From Synoicihabitans lomoniglobus (GTDB lineage: Bacteria; Verrucomicrobiota; Verrucomicrobiia; Opitutales; Opitutaceae), in assembly GCF_029023725.1 (NCBI RefSeq), contig NZ_CP119075.1, positions 3,963,501 through 4,027,500 of the forward strand: a stretch of DNA of 64,000 nucleotides, written 5' to 3'. The notes beneath the pieces are model-generated. The model worked only from the letters and a program-made list of their open reading frames with translations. It was not told the origin of the DNA and did no database searches. This document shows, one piece after another, positions 27,401 to 36,127 of this stretch (position 1 is the stretch's first letter; every line of letters starts with the position of its first letter). The position numbers and the translations under genes were made by a program.

Positions 27401-28025
27401 TGAGATAAACGACGAACGTGTTCGGCGCGATCAACTCGTTGCCCAACGCCGGATCACTGAACGTCACAGAGTTGGTGTCGTGCGAGTTAATGAGCAACGT
27501 CACGTGATTGATCGCATCGGTTTGGTGAGTCGCGACAGTCGCGGAACCTGCGATGGAGTTCACCACCAAGTCGCCGCGATTGAGGATACGCAGCTCAAAC
27601 GGACGGAAGTCGGAGTTGTTTAAAGAGTCGCCCGAGCGCGCCACCGCGAAGTGGAATCGCGTGTCCTCGTCGGCCGGATCGATGGCCGCGAACCCGCGCC
27701 GAAAATCAAAGTCGACCCGCACGTTGGACACGTTGGTGCCACCGTTAAAATCCGCGCGCAGGTGAGTCGGGTCACCAGAAGTCAAATCTCCGGATAAATC
27801 GTAGAGATAAAGGGCGTTACCCGGACCCGGGTTTGCTGGTGAAGTTTCGGCCGCCACCACCATGGCGCCGTTGGTCGTCGTGCGACTCGATGGAGAAACT
27901 GTATAAGCTCCGGCAGGAGCACTACCGGGCGCGTCACTCTCAAAGGAATCCTGCCAATACGTCTGGGCCGATGAAACGAGCGCACTGGCCGCCCACACGG
28001 CGAGAAAAGGGGTAAACAATTTCAT
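24459..28025 (-). CDS. secreted PL6-family polysaccharide lyase (alginate lyase / chondroitinase B type), multidomain
   Basis: This 1188-residue protein has a signal peptide (MKLFTPFLAVWAASALVSSA), a LamG-like sandwich (~22-265), a fibronectin type III domain (~270-360), an Ig-like domain (~362-452), a PL6 parallel beta-helix (~456-905) and two paired C-terminal domains (~919-1188). PL6 hallmarks are 'GWETIRIGTSDYS', 'DGEIEIISNKSGDN' and 'LTLRHGDRC'. The catalytic base Lys is K668 and the acid Arg is R689. Their spacing of 21 residues equals that known for chondroitinase B and AlyGC. It should cleave alginate-like uronates or dermatan sulfate by beta-elimination. It is co-directional with the beta-helix gene downstream, which starts at its stop codon. 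Confidence 0.9.
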   Translation of the reverse strand: MKLFTPFLAVWAASALVSSAQTYWQDSFESDAPGSAPAGAYTVSPSSRTTTNGAMVVAAETSPANPGPGNALYLYDLSGDLTSGDPTHLRADFNGGTNVSNVRVDFDFRRGFAAIDPADEDTRFHFAVARSGDSLNNSDFRPFELRILNRGDLVVNSIAGSATVATHQTDAINHVTLLINSHDTNSVTFSDPALGNELIAPNTFVVYLNHASVGTFAFHQTPDPTNAPQIDFLAENNDLGQFAFYQDSRRQGELLVDNISITAITEPVTTVAAPTGLAGTASDAFTVDLNWTDQADNEGYYIVRRQEGDGTNWIIAELPANSTSYTDTGVEESTTYNYTVQAGAAMIMSDASNVAVISTPAQVGPVIRSVTAPDFVLSGETAIVTVSTAGAAPLSYQWYRGVTGDTARPIAGATSRTLSLPGFTASANVWLRVSNASGAVDSDTVALTVQTPGTTIVTTEAQLNAAIAAAGAGDTILLADGTWNDVVIRFSGVGTATAPITVGAVTPGSVIMRGASRAQVGGDYLILRDLIFSGPYSGNDDEVIQFRNSGTMAEHCRVTNVALINYVPAAGTDTDWVSFYGRHNRLDHCYFKGHDVPGVTVVVWLDGSPNDHRIDHNHFDERASGGGANGWETIRIGTSDYSLSSSRTIVEHNLFSRQDGEIEIISNKSGDNIYRYNTFLDCAGTLTLRHGDRCRVDSNYFLGRGRSGSGGVRVIGTDHVIVNNHFEGTAARDGAAITIYAGVSSGALNEYYAAHRALVAHNTFVNNNGLAIHVGTGFGSRNRTVLPTDVTLANNLVTRPGSASNSLFGGDAVADQTWTHNLYQGGTVGSAPAAGFTAFDPQFKFDALRLLSLPTASTPAPALAEVTLDIEGRTRGAMSDIGAHELSSTVAAVVTGAATTLTTGPSYLAASRTVGTPNARLVNSSVRAVSESGAAILINGFVIGGNDLKSVLVRTIGPGLATYGVDGFMPQPSVVVFNAAGTELDRNAGWDQDDGGADLARASAAVGAFALEAGVADSAVIATLSPGAYTAQVQPVDGTGGTVLVEVYDLTPGSSSLTNQSARGEVRAGQEVLIAGFVVDGTAPRRALVRCVGPGLAGFGVADAIDDLTLRVFDRAGEVVIDNDNWSSAGNAAAIASAASAVGAFALEEGSADAAALLTLPPGPYTVHTSGVGGDTGTALIEIYFLEN

Positions 28026-28049
28026 TATTCCGGGGTAAGAAAAATGAAT

Positions 28050-28078
28050 TTATAATTATTATCATACCCAAAATGCAA
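28050..28078 (-). promoter_or_regulatory. candidate sigma-70-type promoter for the PL6 lyase gene
   Basis: On the minus strand, TTGCAT (28078-28073) is followed, after a 17-base spacer, by TTATAA (28055-28050). This lies about 25-50 bases upstream of the ATG at 28025 in an AT-rich pocket that contrasts with the GC-rich surroundings. It would give the two lyase genes their own promoter, separate from the thioredoxin gene upstream. Confidence 0.45.
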
Positions 28079-28124
28079 CCGTATTCCTGCAACGCATCGG
28101 TTCCCCGCCGTGACTACGCCGCGG

Positions 28125-28628
28125 TTACCACTGCCCGGGGCGGCTGTCGTCGGTCATCTGTTGCAGCATCTCAAAACGCACTTCGCCGTAGTTGATGGCG
28201 TAACGCTGCGTGCCCTCGCGGTAGACCCAGGTGGTGGGAATCCAGGTCACCTCTTTGCCGAGTAACGTCACCATGCGGTCGGCGCCGCGACGCGCCTGAT
28301 TGGGGTGCCGCATGATTTTCAGATTGGGTTGGTCACCCAATCCATATTTCGCGAGCTCGGCCGCGTCGTTTTCTTTGCTGCCCCAAATGGATACGAAAAT
28401 GACGGTGACCTCCGGGTTGGCCTCAATGAAGTTCTTCCACCCGTCGTTGTCGTGCTCGCGCCAACAATTGGGACACCACGTCGCCCAAAAATGCACCACC
28501 GACACGCCGGGCTTCCCCACCTCGTCCGCCAAACGTTGTTCGAACTCCGCCGTCGTCTCGGCGAGAACGGTGGTGCTCAAGAGCAAAGCTAAGCTTACGG
28601 CGGATAAAAAACGAACGGCGAACTTCAT
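28125..28628 (-). CDS. TlpA/DsbE-like exported thioredoxin
   Basis: This 167-residue protein has a signal peptide (MKFAVRFLSAVSLALLLSTTVLA) and a thioredoxin fold with the active-site motif W-C-P-N-C in 'FWATWCPNCWRE' and a later cis-Pro region ('EVTWIPTTWVYREG'). It is short for TlpA but has the extra 'GKPGVSVVHF' strand. It should act in periplasmic thiol-disulfide exchange. It sits between the giant Ig-protein genes and the PL6 gene on the same strand. The giants contain almost no cysteine, so its clients are probably elsewhere. ATG 28628 is the start that gives a proper signal peptide. Confidence 0.85.
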   Translation of the reverse strand: MKFAVRFLSAVSLALLLSTTVLAETTAEFEQRLADEVGKPGVSVVHFWATWCPNCWREHDNDGWKNFIEANPEVTVIFVSIWGSKENDAAELAKYGLGDQPNLKIMRHPNQARRGADRMVTLLGKEVTWIPTTWVYREGTQRYAINYGEVRFEMLQQMTDDSRPGQW

Positions 28629-28724
28629 GACAAATGAGGAGATCACGTCGACCGGGGTTATTCCCGACCGACTTCGCTCAACCTCAGCAATCGGCGCTGA
28701 ATTGCAACTCGCGACCCCAACGCG

Positions 28725-30152
28725 CTACGGCACCTCGTAGACTTCGATGAGGCCCACGCCGGTTGCGCCACCCACTCCGCTGAGTTGCAGTGTGTAAGCG
28801 CCCGGTTCGAGGCTGATCACCATCGCGGCGTCCTTACTGCCTTCGCCTAGCGCGAAGGCGCCGGTGACCTGAGCCGCTGCCGCGATCGCAGCCGCGTTGC
28901 TCGTGCCCCAATCGTCGTTGGACGCGATTTCTTCCTGACCACGGAAGAGTTTGATCTGCGAATCCGCGATCGCTTCAGACAGCCCAAAGCCACCCAACGT
29001 CGGTCCCACCCCGCGCAACAGCACGCGTTTGGGCACCGTCCCCGTAACGACGAATCCCGCCACGCAGGTTTCATCCCCGGTGCCGATCGCCGCCCGCGTC
29101 GCGATATTGAAGAGCTTTTGGCCGAGGGATGGTGTGGATAGATCGTAGACTTCAATCAACACGACCCCCTCGCCCCCATCCGCACCACCCGCGATGGCCG
29201 TGTAGGCTCCGGGAGCAAGCGTCTCGAACAACGCAGCATCACCGCTATCGGCTTCGAGCGCAAAAGCTCCAGCTAATCCGGCCGCCGCCGCAATTTCGGC
29301 GCTGTTGGCGCCCGAGTCCCAACCGGTATTACTCGCGATCACTTCGGCTCCACGGAATAAATCGAGCTTTGGCGCCGCGAGCACGCCCCCTACACCAAAG
29401 GTCGCCAACCCAGGTCCGACCGCACGGATCAGAACGGATTTGGAATCTTCCCCCGTAATCACGAGACCGGCGATGGTTTGGTAGACCCCACTACCCGCAC
29501 GCGCTCGCGACGAGATGTTTACCAATCGCTGTGATGCGATCAGAGAGGCACTTCCGCCATTGAACGACGTCGAGGAACCCGTGCTATCCGTCACCGCGGC
29601 AGCGATCGTTGAACTCGACGCAGATACCGTGGCGGTAACGGTGTTGTTCTTTACCGTCGTCACGTTGACCGCACCAGTTGCGCTCGCGGTGCCCACACCG
29701 GCGTCCACACCTGTCGAAGACTTCGTCATCACGATGGCCTGGCCCGCCGGAGAAACGATGGTATAGGTCACCGCATCGCCACCACTGGCACTGGCTTGAT
29801 AAAAGCCCGCCACCGAACTCGTCGCGCCGGTCGCCTCCCGCGCGGCCGACATTTGCAGTCCCGCCACGCCGGTGACCGTGCCGGTCACGCTACCATTGGA
29901 ATCAATGTTGGCCGCGAAAACCACTTCGGCACGACCGGTGGACGGTAACTCACCAACGAGGATTCCGTCACCCAAATCCCGGCTCGGCGAACGAATACCC
30001 AAACTGGCGGGGGCGGTGGTCGACTCGGTGGTCGAGGTCAGCGTAAAGCTGCCGTCATCGGCCACCGTGACGGTGCCGCTGACGTAGAGGTTGGCGATTT
30101 CGTCAAAGCCTAGAAAGAAGCCTGTGTTGTCCGCTTCCACCACGATCGCGAA
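28725..30152 (-). repeat. 1428-bp near-identical direct repeat, copy 1
   Basis: This segment matches 34700-36127 (offset 5975, no indels) with ten differences that I counted by eye. It begins exactly at the stop codon of the gene and ends where the sequences diverge abruptly. It encodes about 475 residues: most of the 'SYQGTYFGSFGPG' domain plus both paired terminal domains. No transposase or terminal repeats are visible, so recent segmental duplication or gene conversion is the likely origin. Confidence 0.95.
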
Positions 30153-33100
30153 CGCGCCTCGTCCTGGTCCAAACGAACCGAAGTAAGTGCCCTGGTAACT
30201 CGCGAGCAGCACCTTCAACCTGGCGTTGCGCGAGGTTACTGTTCCCTCCGCATTGGTGACGACCACGGCGTAAGATCCAGCATCCTGGATTGAGACCGTT
30301 CTGAACATCAAATCTGCAGCGGTGGCACCCGAAATCGGGAAGCCATTTTTCATCCATTGGTAGGTCAGATCCGGCACGCCGGTCGCCACCACTGAAAGCG
30401 TGGTGGACTGGCCGGTGGCCGCGATGGTGTCACGAGGCTGCGAAGTAATATTCGGCGCAATATTGCTGGCTGAAACGGTGAGGCGCACCCGAATGCTGGT
30501 CACACTGCCTTGCGAATTGGTGACTAACACATCGTAGGCGCCGGCGGCGGAAAGCGCAACGTTTTCGAAGTTCAAGACGGAGGCGTTTGCACCGGCTAAA
30601 GCGACACCATTTTTACGCCATTGGAATGTCGGCGATGGGGTCCCGGTGACGCTGACGTTCAAGGTCGCGGTCGCCCCTACCAACGCGCTCGTGTTACGCG
30701 GTTGGGCGGTGATCACCGGCTCGGCCGACGCGGGCTCGACCGACAGCACAGCACCCACCGAAGTCACGGAGCCGGCAAGATTGGTTACAGTGACAGCGTA
30801 GATCCCGGCATCGACCAGCGTTACGAACGGCAGATCAATGGAAACGGCGGTGGCTCCGGCGATCGCCAAGCCGTCCTTCGTCCATTGATACGAGAGGGGT
30901 GCAGTGCCGGTCGCAACCACGCTCGCGCCGAAGGCTTGGCCAAATCGCAACGCAGCACCGGTGGGCTGAATACTTATCATGGGCGCTTCAAGGATTTCAG
31001 TCACGGTCAGGACCGCTGCCGTGCTGGTGACCGTGCCGAGTCGATTGCTAACCAACACATCGAAGGAAGAGCCCGAATCCTCAATCGAAACGTCCGCGAG
31101 CATCAGCGAGGACGCCGTAGCGCCATCAATGGGCGTGCCGTTCTTGCGCCATTGGTAGGTCGGCACGGGGTCGCCGGTGGCAACGACCGAAAAATTCACG
31201 CTGTGAGCGACTCCAGGCGCGATCGTGGCTGCGACACCACTCGGATGAGAGTTGATGATCGGGGCAACTCCCAAACTCTCCACCGTAAGAATCGCAGTCG
31301 CACTGGTGGCCGTTCCAGACGCGTTGGTCGCCACGACATGATAAATCCCGGCATCGGTGACAGCCACCACGCCCAAGTCGAGCATCGCCGCCGTCGCATC
31401 GTTAATCGCTACTGAATCCTTGAACCATTGATAACTGGGATCTGGTATTCCAGTGGCGTTGGCAAAAAAGTTCACCTGTTCTCCGACTACGGCAGAAGTG
31501 TCTTGCGGAGACTGAACGATCGCCGGCAACTCGGAACCGGGCATTTCCTCCGTTAGTCTCACCCGGCCATCGGTCGCGACGTAAAAATTACCGTCATCGC
31601 GCTGCAGCAGCGCGGTCACCGACGTATCCAAGTCCCTCAAGGTTGCCGCCGGATCCAGTGATCCATCGGCCAAAATGCGCGCCCAGTGGATGGTATCAAC
31701 GAAGCTGTTGGCAGTGCCCGAGGCACCGGCGTAAATTCGACCGGCCAGTTGAATCTCACCGTTAGTCAGCGCCGCCGCAGCGTAATGCTCATTGGAGGCG
31801 GACCAATGTCCGGCGGTCACAAAACTCGGGTCCACTCGCCCCCATGTATCTCGCTTTACCGCAAAATTGCTTTCGAATGTCACGTAATCTTCTTCCGGTG
31901 TCATTAGCCCCCCCAACGCGAGGCTAATGCGGCGAAATCCGTATCCATAAATTGGACTCAACTGGCCGTAACCAAACATCAAGTTCGTGCTCAGCCCCTC
32001 GTGAAAACGATCAGCCAATGAACCGCCAACGCTTGCAGCGGACAAACCGGCTCTCACCACTGCCCCATCAACCGTTTCACTCAGATCAAAAAACCTGTAA
32101 AAGTCCGAAGCCGATCGCGTGGTTTCACTCGCGCCATCTTCGGCCAGCCAATTTAGCTCCATACGCCCGAATGAGCTATAGGATGCCTGTAAAGTCCGCC
32201 CCCCCGACAGTCCGATCACCGGTGGAGCCCCAAGGTTAAGCTCGTAGGTATTGAAATCAGGATCGGGCATCCCGTTCGGCAACAACCGTGCCCGCGTGAT
32301 CCCACTGTCGGTAGTTCCATCCTCATGATACCCCATGATCAACCAACGTCCCGTTCCGTCGCGCCACACGGTTTTGACCGATGCCAGCGGTTGGCCGAAG
32401 GCAGCAAACTCCTGATCCAAAGTCCCCGCCGCATCCAGCCGGGCCAAGCTGACCGCCGACTTGCCGTTGATAAGTTCAAAACGCCCGGCGACCACCAATC
32501 CTCCAGCGTCGTCCGGAACCAATGCGTTCACTTGTCCGGGAGACCACAGGCTATCCGTCACCGCGACCACGATCCCATCGGGTTTTAACACGGCCAATGA
32601 GGCGGCTTCAGTCTCCTTCACATAACGGTATGCACCACCCAACAACACCCCCCCGTCCGCCCCAACGGCAAAAATGGAGTCATACCATTCCCATTTAATC
32701 GTGCTACGCTGCGCTTCGTTACCGAATCGCAGAACTTGTTCCACTTCGACTGCACCGCCCGATTTGATCCGCCATAGTTTCCCTTCAAAGAAACCATTTC
32801 TCATGGTCACTCCCGATACGAGAATCTCGCCTGCTGAGTCGGCCCAAAATGAGCGCACACGTCGAAGATCGTCATGTGTCCCGCGGAGATTAGCCGCCCC
32901 CGCGCTCCCCAAAATCTCCGAACCATCAGCACTGAAACGTATCCATTGCAACGGCTGACCAACATAATCTGGGTGGGCATTGGTGTTGCCAAAAACAACC
33001 ACCTGATCCATGTCGGCCGCCGCCATACCGATCACAAAATTCCACGCCCCCAAATCAAACGCGAAATTGGAGTCCCATTCGCCCGCCGGCGTGATCCTAC

Positions 33101-34658
33101 GGAGCATTTTATTGGTGTGACCGAATACCGTTCCGTCCATCGTCGCGACAATATCGACTACATTTATGGTGGACGTCGCGGGGGGAGCATATGCGGTATC
33201 AGGTGCTCCACTTTTACTAAGCCGCCGCATAAGGCGATCCGACTCGCGATCAAACAATATATAAAGTCGACCGGTGCCGTCCTGCACCACATCCCGGATT
33301 GATCGAGCACCTTCCACGAGAGACGACATCGCCACCGATTGCACCAGCTGACCCGTCGCGTTATACCGCCGCAATTCCCCTTCCTTACTCGTGCCGACAT
33401 AGGAACCGATGTTGCCCCACAACCACACCCCGCCTTCACCGTCGTCAATCAGCCCACCAATTTCGCCAGAGAAATCTGTGGCCGCCGCGAAGGTGCCGTC
33501 TAGGTGACCTTCGCTAGTGACCTTGATTACGCGACCGACCGATACGTCGCCGAGTCGTGAGAAGGTTCCAGCGGCCCAATACCCTCCACCCGTAGCCGCA
33601 GCAACGGCTTCCGCCTGGGCTCCCGGTTTTTCCACAACCACGTTCCTATCCGACCGGAATCGCAGGGCATTCAAGCGCCGCGCGGGCGAGACCGAGACGC
33701 GCACCGCCTTCGACGCCAAAGACCCCGCTGCATCAGTCACCACCACGTCGTAGATGTCCGCATCCCGCATCGCGACCGGGGATATCGTGAAGGACGAAGC
33801 CGTTTCTCCCTCGAGACCAAGCCCGTGCCGGCGCCACTGAAAGGTGACCGCTCCTTCCCCTTCAGCCTCAGCCGACAGCACAATGGTTTCACCGGCGTTG
33901 AATACGCCTCCAGTCGGCTGTGTAGTGAACTTCGGACCTAGCCCCGGACCGCTCACCTCGATGACTTCACTGCGCGCCAATCCACCGCGATCCTTGGCCA
34001 CAACGTGATAACGGCCAGCATCGCTGGAAGATAGCGATGAAAGCGCCAAAGTCGCGACATTCGCGCCGTCGACCGGTTGCTCGTTGTGAAACCAATAATA
34101 GGACAAATCCGTCCCTCCGGTCGCGGTAGCTGTCAATACGACATCACCTCCGGCAGACGGTTGTCCCGACAGTTCCAATCCCGATAGTGCGGGCGCTTCG
34201 ACAAACTCCCATTCGAGCGTAAAAATGTCGTCGGAAAGGGAAGCAAGATTACTCGAATAACTGGCTTCGATTGCAACGGTTTGAGCCGCCTGCACTGCAA
34301 CCGCCACGGCACCCTTGCCATCCGCTAGCGGGACCAGTTGGTCTGCGTTTTGCCCGGCCACCGCCACCAGAAGGACCTCGTTGCCTCCGGACGTATCGGA
34401 CAAGTAAAGCATACCTGCTGTAGCCGCAGTCCAACGATACCAAACCGTTCCCCGCGCGGAATGCCCCCCCAGCTGAACAACGGCGTCCTCTCGCGTCGAT
34501 TCCGCCAAGCTCCCCTCGGTCGTGCCGGAAATTCCCAATAATACTTCGGCAGAATTGAAGTCGTCGTTAGCAGGAGCGGACGCCTGGGCCGAAAATGTCA
34601 TGACACCTAGCAGCAACAACGAGCGGAGGGAAAAGGGGAGAAACCGGGATAAGAACAT
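28725..34658 (-). CDS. giant secreted Ig-like / delta-60-repeat protein (~1977 aa)
   Basis: It opens with a signal peptide (MFLSRFLPFSLRSLLLLGVM, cleavage near AQA) from ATG 34658; a GTG at 34682 is possible. Next comes a pre-domain, then two Ig-like domains (~150-330) and a delta-60-type propeller (~340-1045, repeats such as 'RLDAAGTLDQEFAAFGQ' with 'VNALVPDDAGGLVVAGRF'). Five more Ig-like domains (~1046-1482, 'YQWxKNGxxIxGA') follow, then a beta-rich domain (~1482-1711, starting 'SYQGTYFGSFGPGRG') and two paired terminal domains (~1711-1977). It is probably a surface adhesin or a scaffold protein. The last 1428 coding bases are almost identical to those of the next gene upstream. Confidence 0.8.
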   Translation of the reverse strand: MFLSRFLPFSLRSLLLLGVMTFSAQASAPANDDFNSAEVLLGISGTTEGSLAESTREDAVVQLGGHSARGTVWYRWTAATAGMLYLSDTSGGNEVLLVAVAGQNADQLVPLADGKGAVAVAVQAAQTVAIEASYSSNLASLSDDIFTLEWEFVEAPALSGLELSGQPSAGGDVVLTATATGGTDLSYYWFHNEQPVDGANVATLALSSLSSSDAGRYHVVAKDRGGLARSEVIEVSGPGLGPKFTTQPTGGVFNAGETIVLSAEAEGEGAVTFQWRRHGLGLEGETASSFTISPVAMRDADIYDVVVTDAAGSLASKAVRVSVSPARRLNALRFRSDRNVVVEKPGAQAEAVAAATGGGYWAAGTFSRLGDVSVGRVIKVTSEGHLDGTFAAATDFSGEIGGLIDDGEGGVWLWGNIGSYVGTSKEGELRRYNATGQLVQSVAMSSLVEGARSIRDVVQDGTGRLYILFDRESDRLMRRLSKSGAPDTAYAPPATSTINVVDIVATMDGTVFGHTNKMLRRITPAGEWDSNFAFDLGAWNFVIGMAAADMDQVVVFGNTNAHPDYVGQPLQWIRFSADGSEILGSAGAANLRGTHDDLRRVRSFWADSAGEILVSGVTMRNGFFEGKLWRIKSGGAVEVEQVLRFGNEAQRSTIKWEWYDSIFAVGADGGVLLGGAYRYVKETEAASLAVLKPDGIVVAVTDSLWSPGQVNALVPDDAGGLVVAGRFELINGKSAVSLARLDAAGTLDQEFAAFGQPLASVKTVWRDGTGRWLIMGYHEDGTTDSGITRARLLPNGMPDPDFNTYELNLGAPPVIGLSGGRTLQASYSSFGRMELNWLAEDGASETTRSASDFYRFFDLSETVDGAVVRAGLSAASVGGSLADRFHEGLSTNLMFGYGQLSPIYGYGFRRISLALGGLMTPEEDYVTFESNFAVKRDTWGRVDPSFVTAGHWSASNEHYAAAALTNGEIQLAGRIYAGASGTANSFVDTIHWARILADGSLDPAATLRDLDTSVTALLQRDDGNFYVATDGRVRLTEEMPGSELPAIVQSPQDTSAVVGEQVNFFANATGIPDPSYQWFKDSVAINDATAAMLDLGVVAVTDAGIYHVVATNASGTATSATAILTVESLGVAPIINSHPSGVAATIAPGVAHSVNFSVVATGDPVPTYQWRKNGTPIDGATASSLMLADVSIEDSGSSFDVLVSNRLGTVTSTAAVLTVTEILEAPMISIQPTGAALRFGQAFGASVVATGTAPLSYQWTKDGLAIAGATAVSIDLPFVTLVDAGIYAVTVTNLAGSVTSVGAVLSVEPASAEPVITAQPRNTSALVGATATLNVSVTGTPSPTFQWRKNGVALAGANASVLNFENVALSAAGAYDVLVTNSQGSVTSIRVRLTVSASNIAPNITSQPRDTIAATGQSTTLSVVATGVPDLTYQWMKNGFPISGATAADLMFRTVSIQDAGSYAVVVTNAEGTVTSRNARLKVLLASYQGTYFGSFGPGRGAFAIVVEADNTGFFLGFDEIANLYVSGTVTVADDGSFTLTSTTESTTAPASLGIRSPSRDLGDGILVGELPSTGRAEVVFAANIDSNGSVTGTVTGVAGLQMSAAREATGATSSVAGFYQASASGGDAVTYTIVSPAGQAIVMTKSSTGVDAGVGTASATGAVNVTTVKNNTVTATVSASSSTIAAAVTDSTGSSTSFNGGSASLIASQRLVNISSRARAGSGVYQTIAGLVITGEDSKSVLIRAVGPGLATFGVGGVLAAPKLDLFRGAEVIASNTGWDSGANSAEIAAAAGLAGAFALEADSGDAALFETLAPGAYTAIAGGADGGEGVVLIEVYDLSTPSLGQKLFNIATRAAIGTGDETCVAGFVVTGTVPKRVLLRGVGPTLGGFGLSEAIADSQIKLFRGQEEIASNDDWGTSNAAAIAAAAQVTGAFALGEGSKDAAMVISLEPGAYTLQLSGVGGATGVGLIEVYEVP

Positions 34659-34699
34659 GGGCAAACGTTCGGGATTATACACAACGGCCGAAATTTGAA

Positions 34700-36127
34700 C
34701 TACGGCACTTCGTAAACTTCGATGAGGCCCACGCCGGTTGCGCCACCCACTCCGCTGAGTTGCAGTGTGTAAGCGCCCGGTTCGAGGCTGATCACCATCG
34801 CGGCGTCCTTACTGCCTTCGCCTAGCGCGAAGGCGCCGGTGACCTGAGCCGCTGCCGCGATCGCAGCCGCGTTGCTCGTGCCCCAATCGTCGTTGGACGC
34901 GATTTCTTCCTGACCACGGAAGAGTTTGATCTGCGAATCCGCAATCGCTTCAGACAGCCCAAAGCCACCCAACGTCGGTCCCACCCCGCGCAACAGCACG
35001 CGTTTGGGCACCGTCCCCGAAACGACGAATCCCGCCACGCAGGTTTCATCCCCGGTGCCGATCGCCGCCCGCGTCGCGATATTGAAGAGCTTTTGGCCGA
35101 GGGATGGTGTTGATAGATCGTAGACTTCAATCAACACGACCCCCTCGCCCCCATCCGCACCACCCGCGATGGCCGTATAGGCTCCGGGAGCAAGCGTCTC
35201 GAACAACGCAGCATCACCGCTACCGGCTTCGAGCGCAAAAGCTCCAGCTAATCCGGCCGCCGCCGCAATTTCGGCGCTGTTGGCGCCCGAGTCCCAACCG
35301 GTATTACTCGCGATCACTTCGGCTCCACGGAATAAATCGAGCTTTGGCGCCGCGAGCACGCCCCCTACACCAAAGGTCGCCAACCCAGGTCCGACCGCAC
35401 GGATCAGAACGGATTTGGAATCTTCCCCCGTAATCACGAGACCGGCGATGGTTTGGTAGACCCCACTACCCGCACGCGCTCGCGACGAGATGTTTACCAA
35501 TCGCTGTGATGCGATCAGAGAGGCACTTCCGCCATTGAACGACGTCGAGGAACCCGTGCTATCCGTCACCGCGGCAGCGATCGTTGAACTCGACGCAGAT
35601 ACCGTGGCGGTAACGGTGTTGTTCTTTACCGTCGTCACGTTGACCGCACCAGTTGCGCTCGCGGTGCCCACACCGGCGTCCACACCTGTCGAAGACTTCG
35701 TCATCACGATGGCCTGGCCCGCCGGAGAAACGATGGTATAGGTCACCGCATCGCCACCACTGGCACTGGCTTGATAAAAGCCCGCCACCGAACTCGTCGC
35801 GCCGGTCGCCTCCCGCGCGGCCGACATTTGCAGTCCCGCCACGCCGGTGACCGTGCCGGTCACGCTACCATTGGAATCAATGTTGGCCGCGAAAACCACT
35901 TCGGCACGACCGGTGGACGGTAACTCACCAACGAGGATTGCGTCACCCAAATCCCGGCTCGGCGAACGAATGCCCAAACTTGCGGGGGCGGTGGTCGACT
36001 CGGTGGTCGAGGTCAGCGTAAAGCTGCCGTCATCGGCCACCGTGACGGTGCCGCTGACGTAGAGGTTGGCGATTTCGTCAAAGCCTAGAAAGAAGCCTGT
36101 GTTGTCCGCTTCCACCACGATCGCGAA
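34700..36127 (-). repeat. 1428-bp near-identical direct repeat, copy 2
   Basis: This is the partner of 28725-30152. The ten differences are scattered. About four change the protein (for example V/S in 'VAGFVVxGT', D/G in 'LEAxSGDA', G/A in 'LGDxILVG'); the rest are silent. Upstream of the repeat the two proteins keep only ordinary Ig-domain similarity. Confidence 0.95.

Noticed and set aside
28725-36127. The 1428-bp repeat as an insertion sequence or composite transposon
   Set aside because: No transposase, terminal inverted repeats or target-site duplications. The repeat is in-frame coding sequence that begins exactly at the stop codons.
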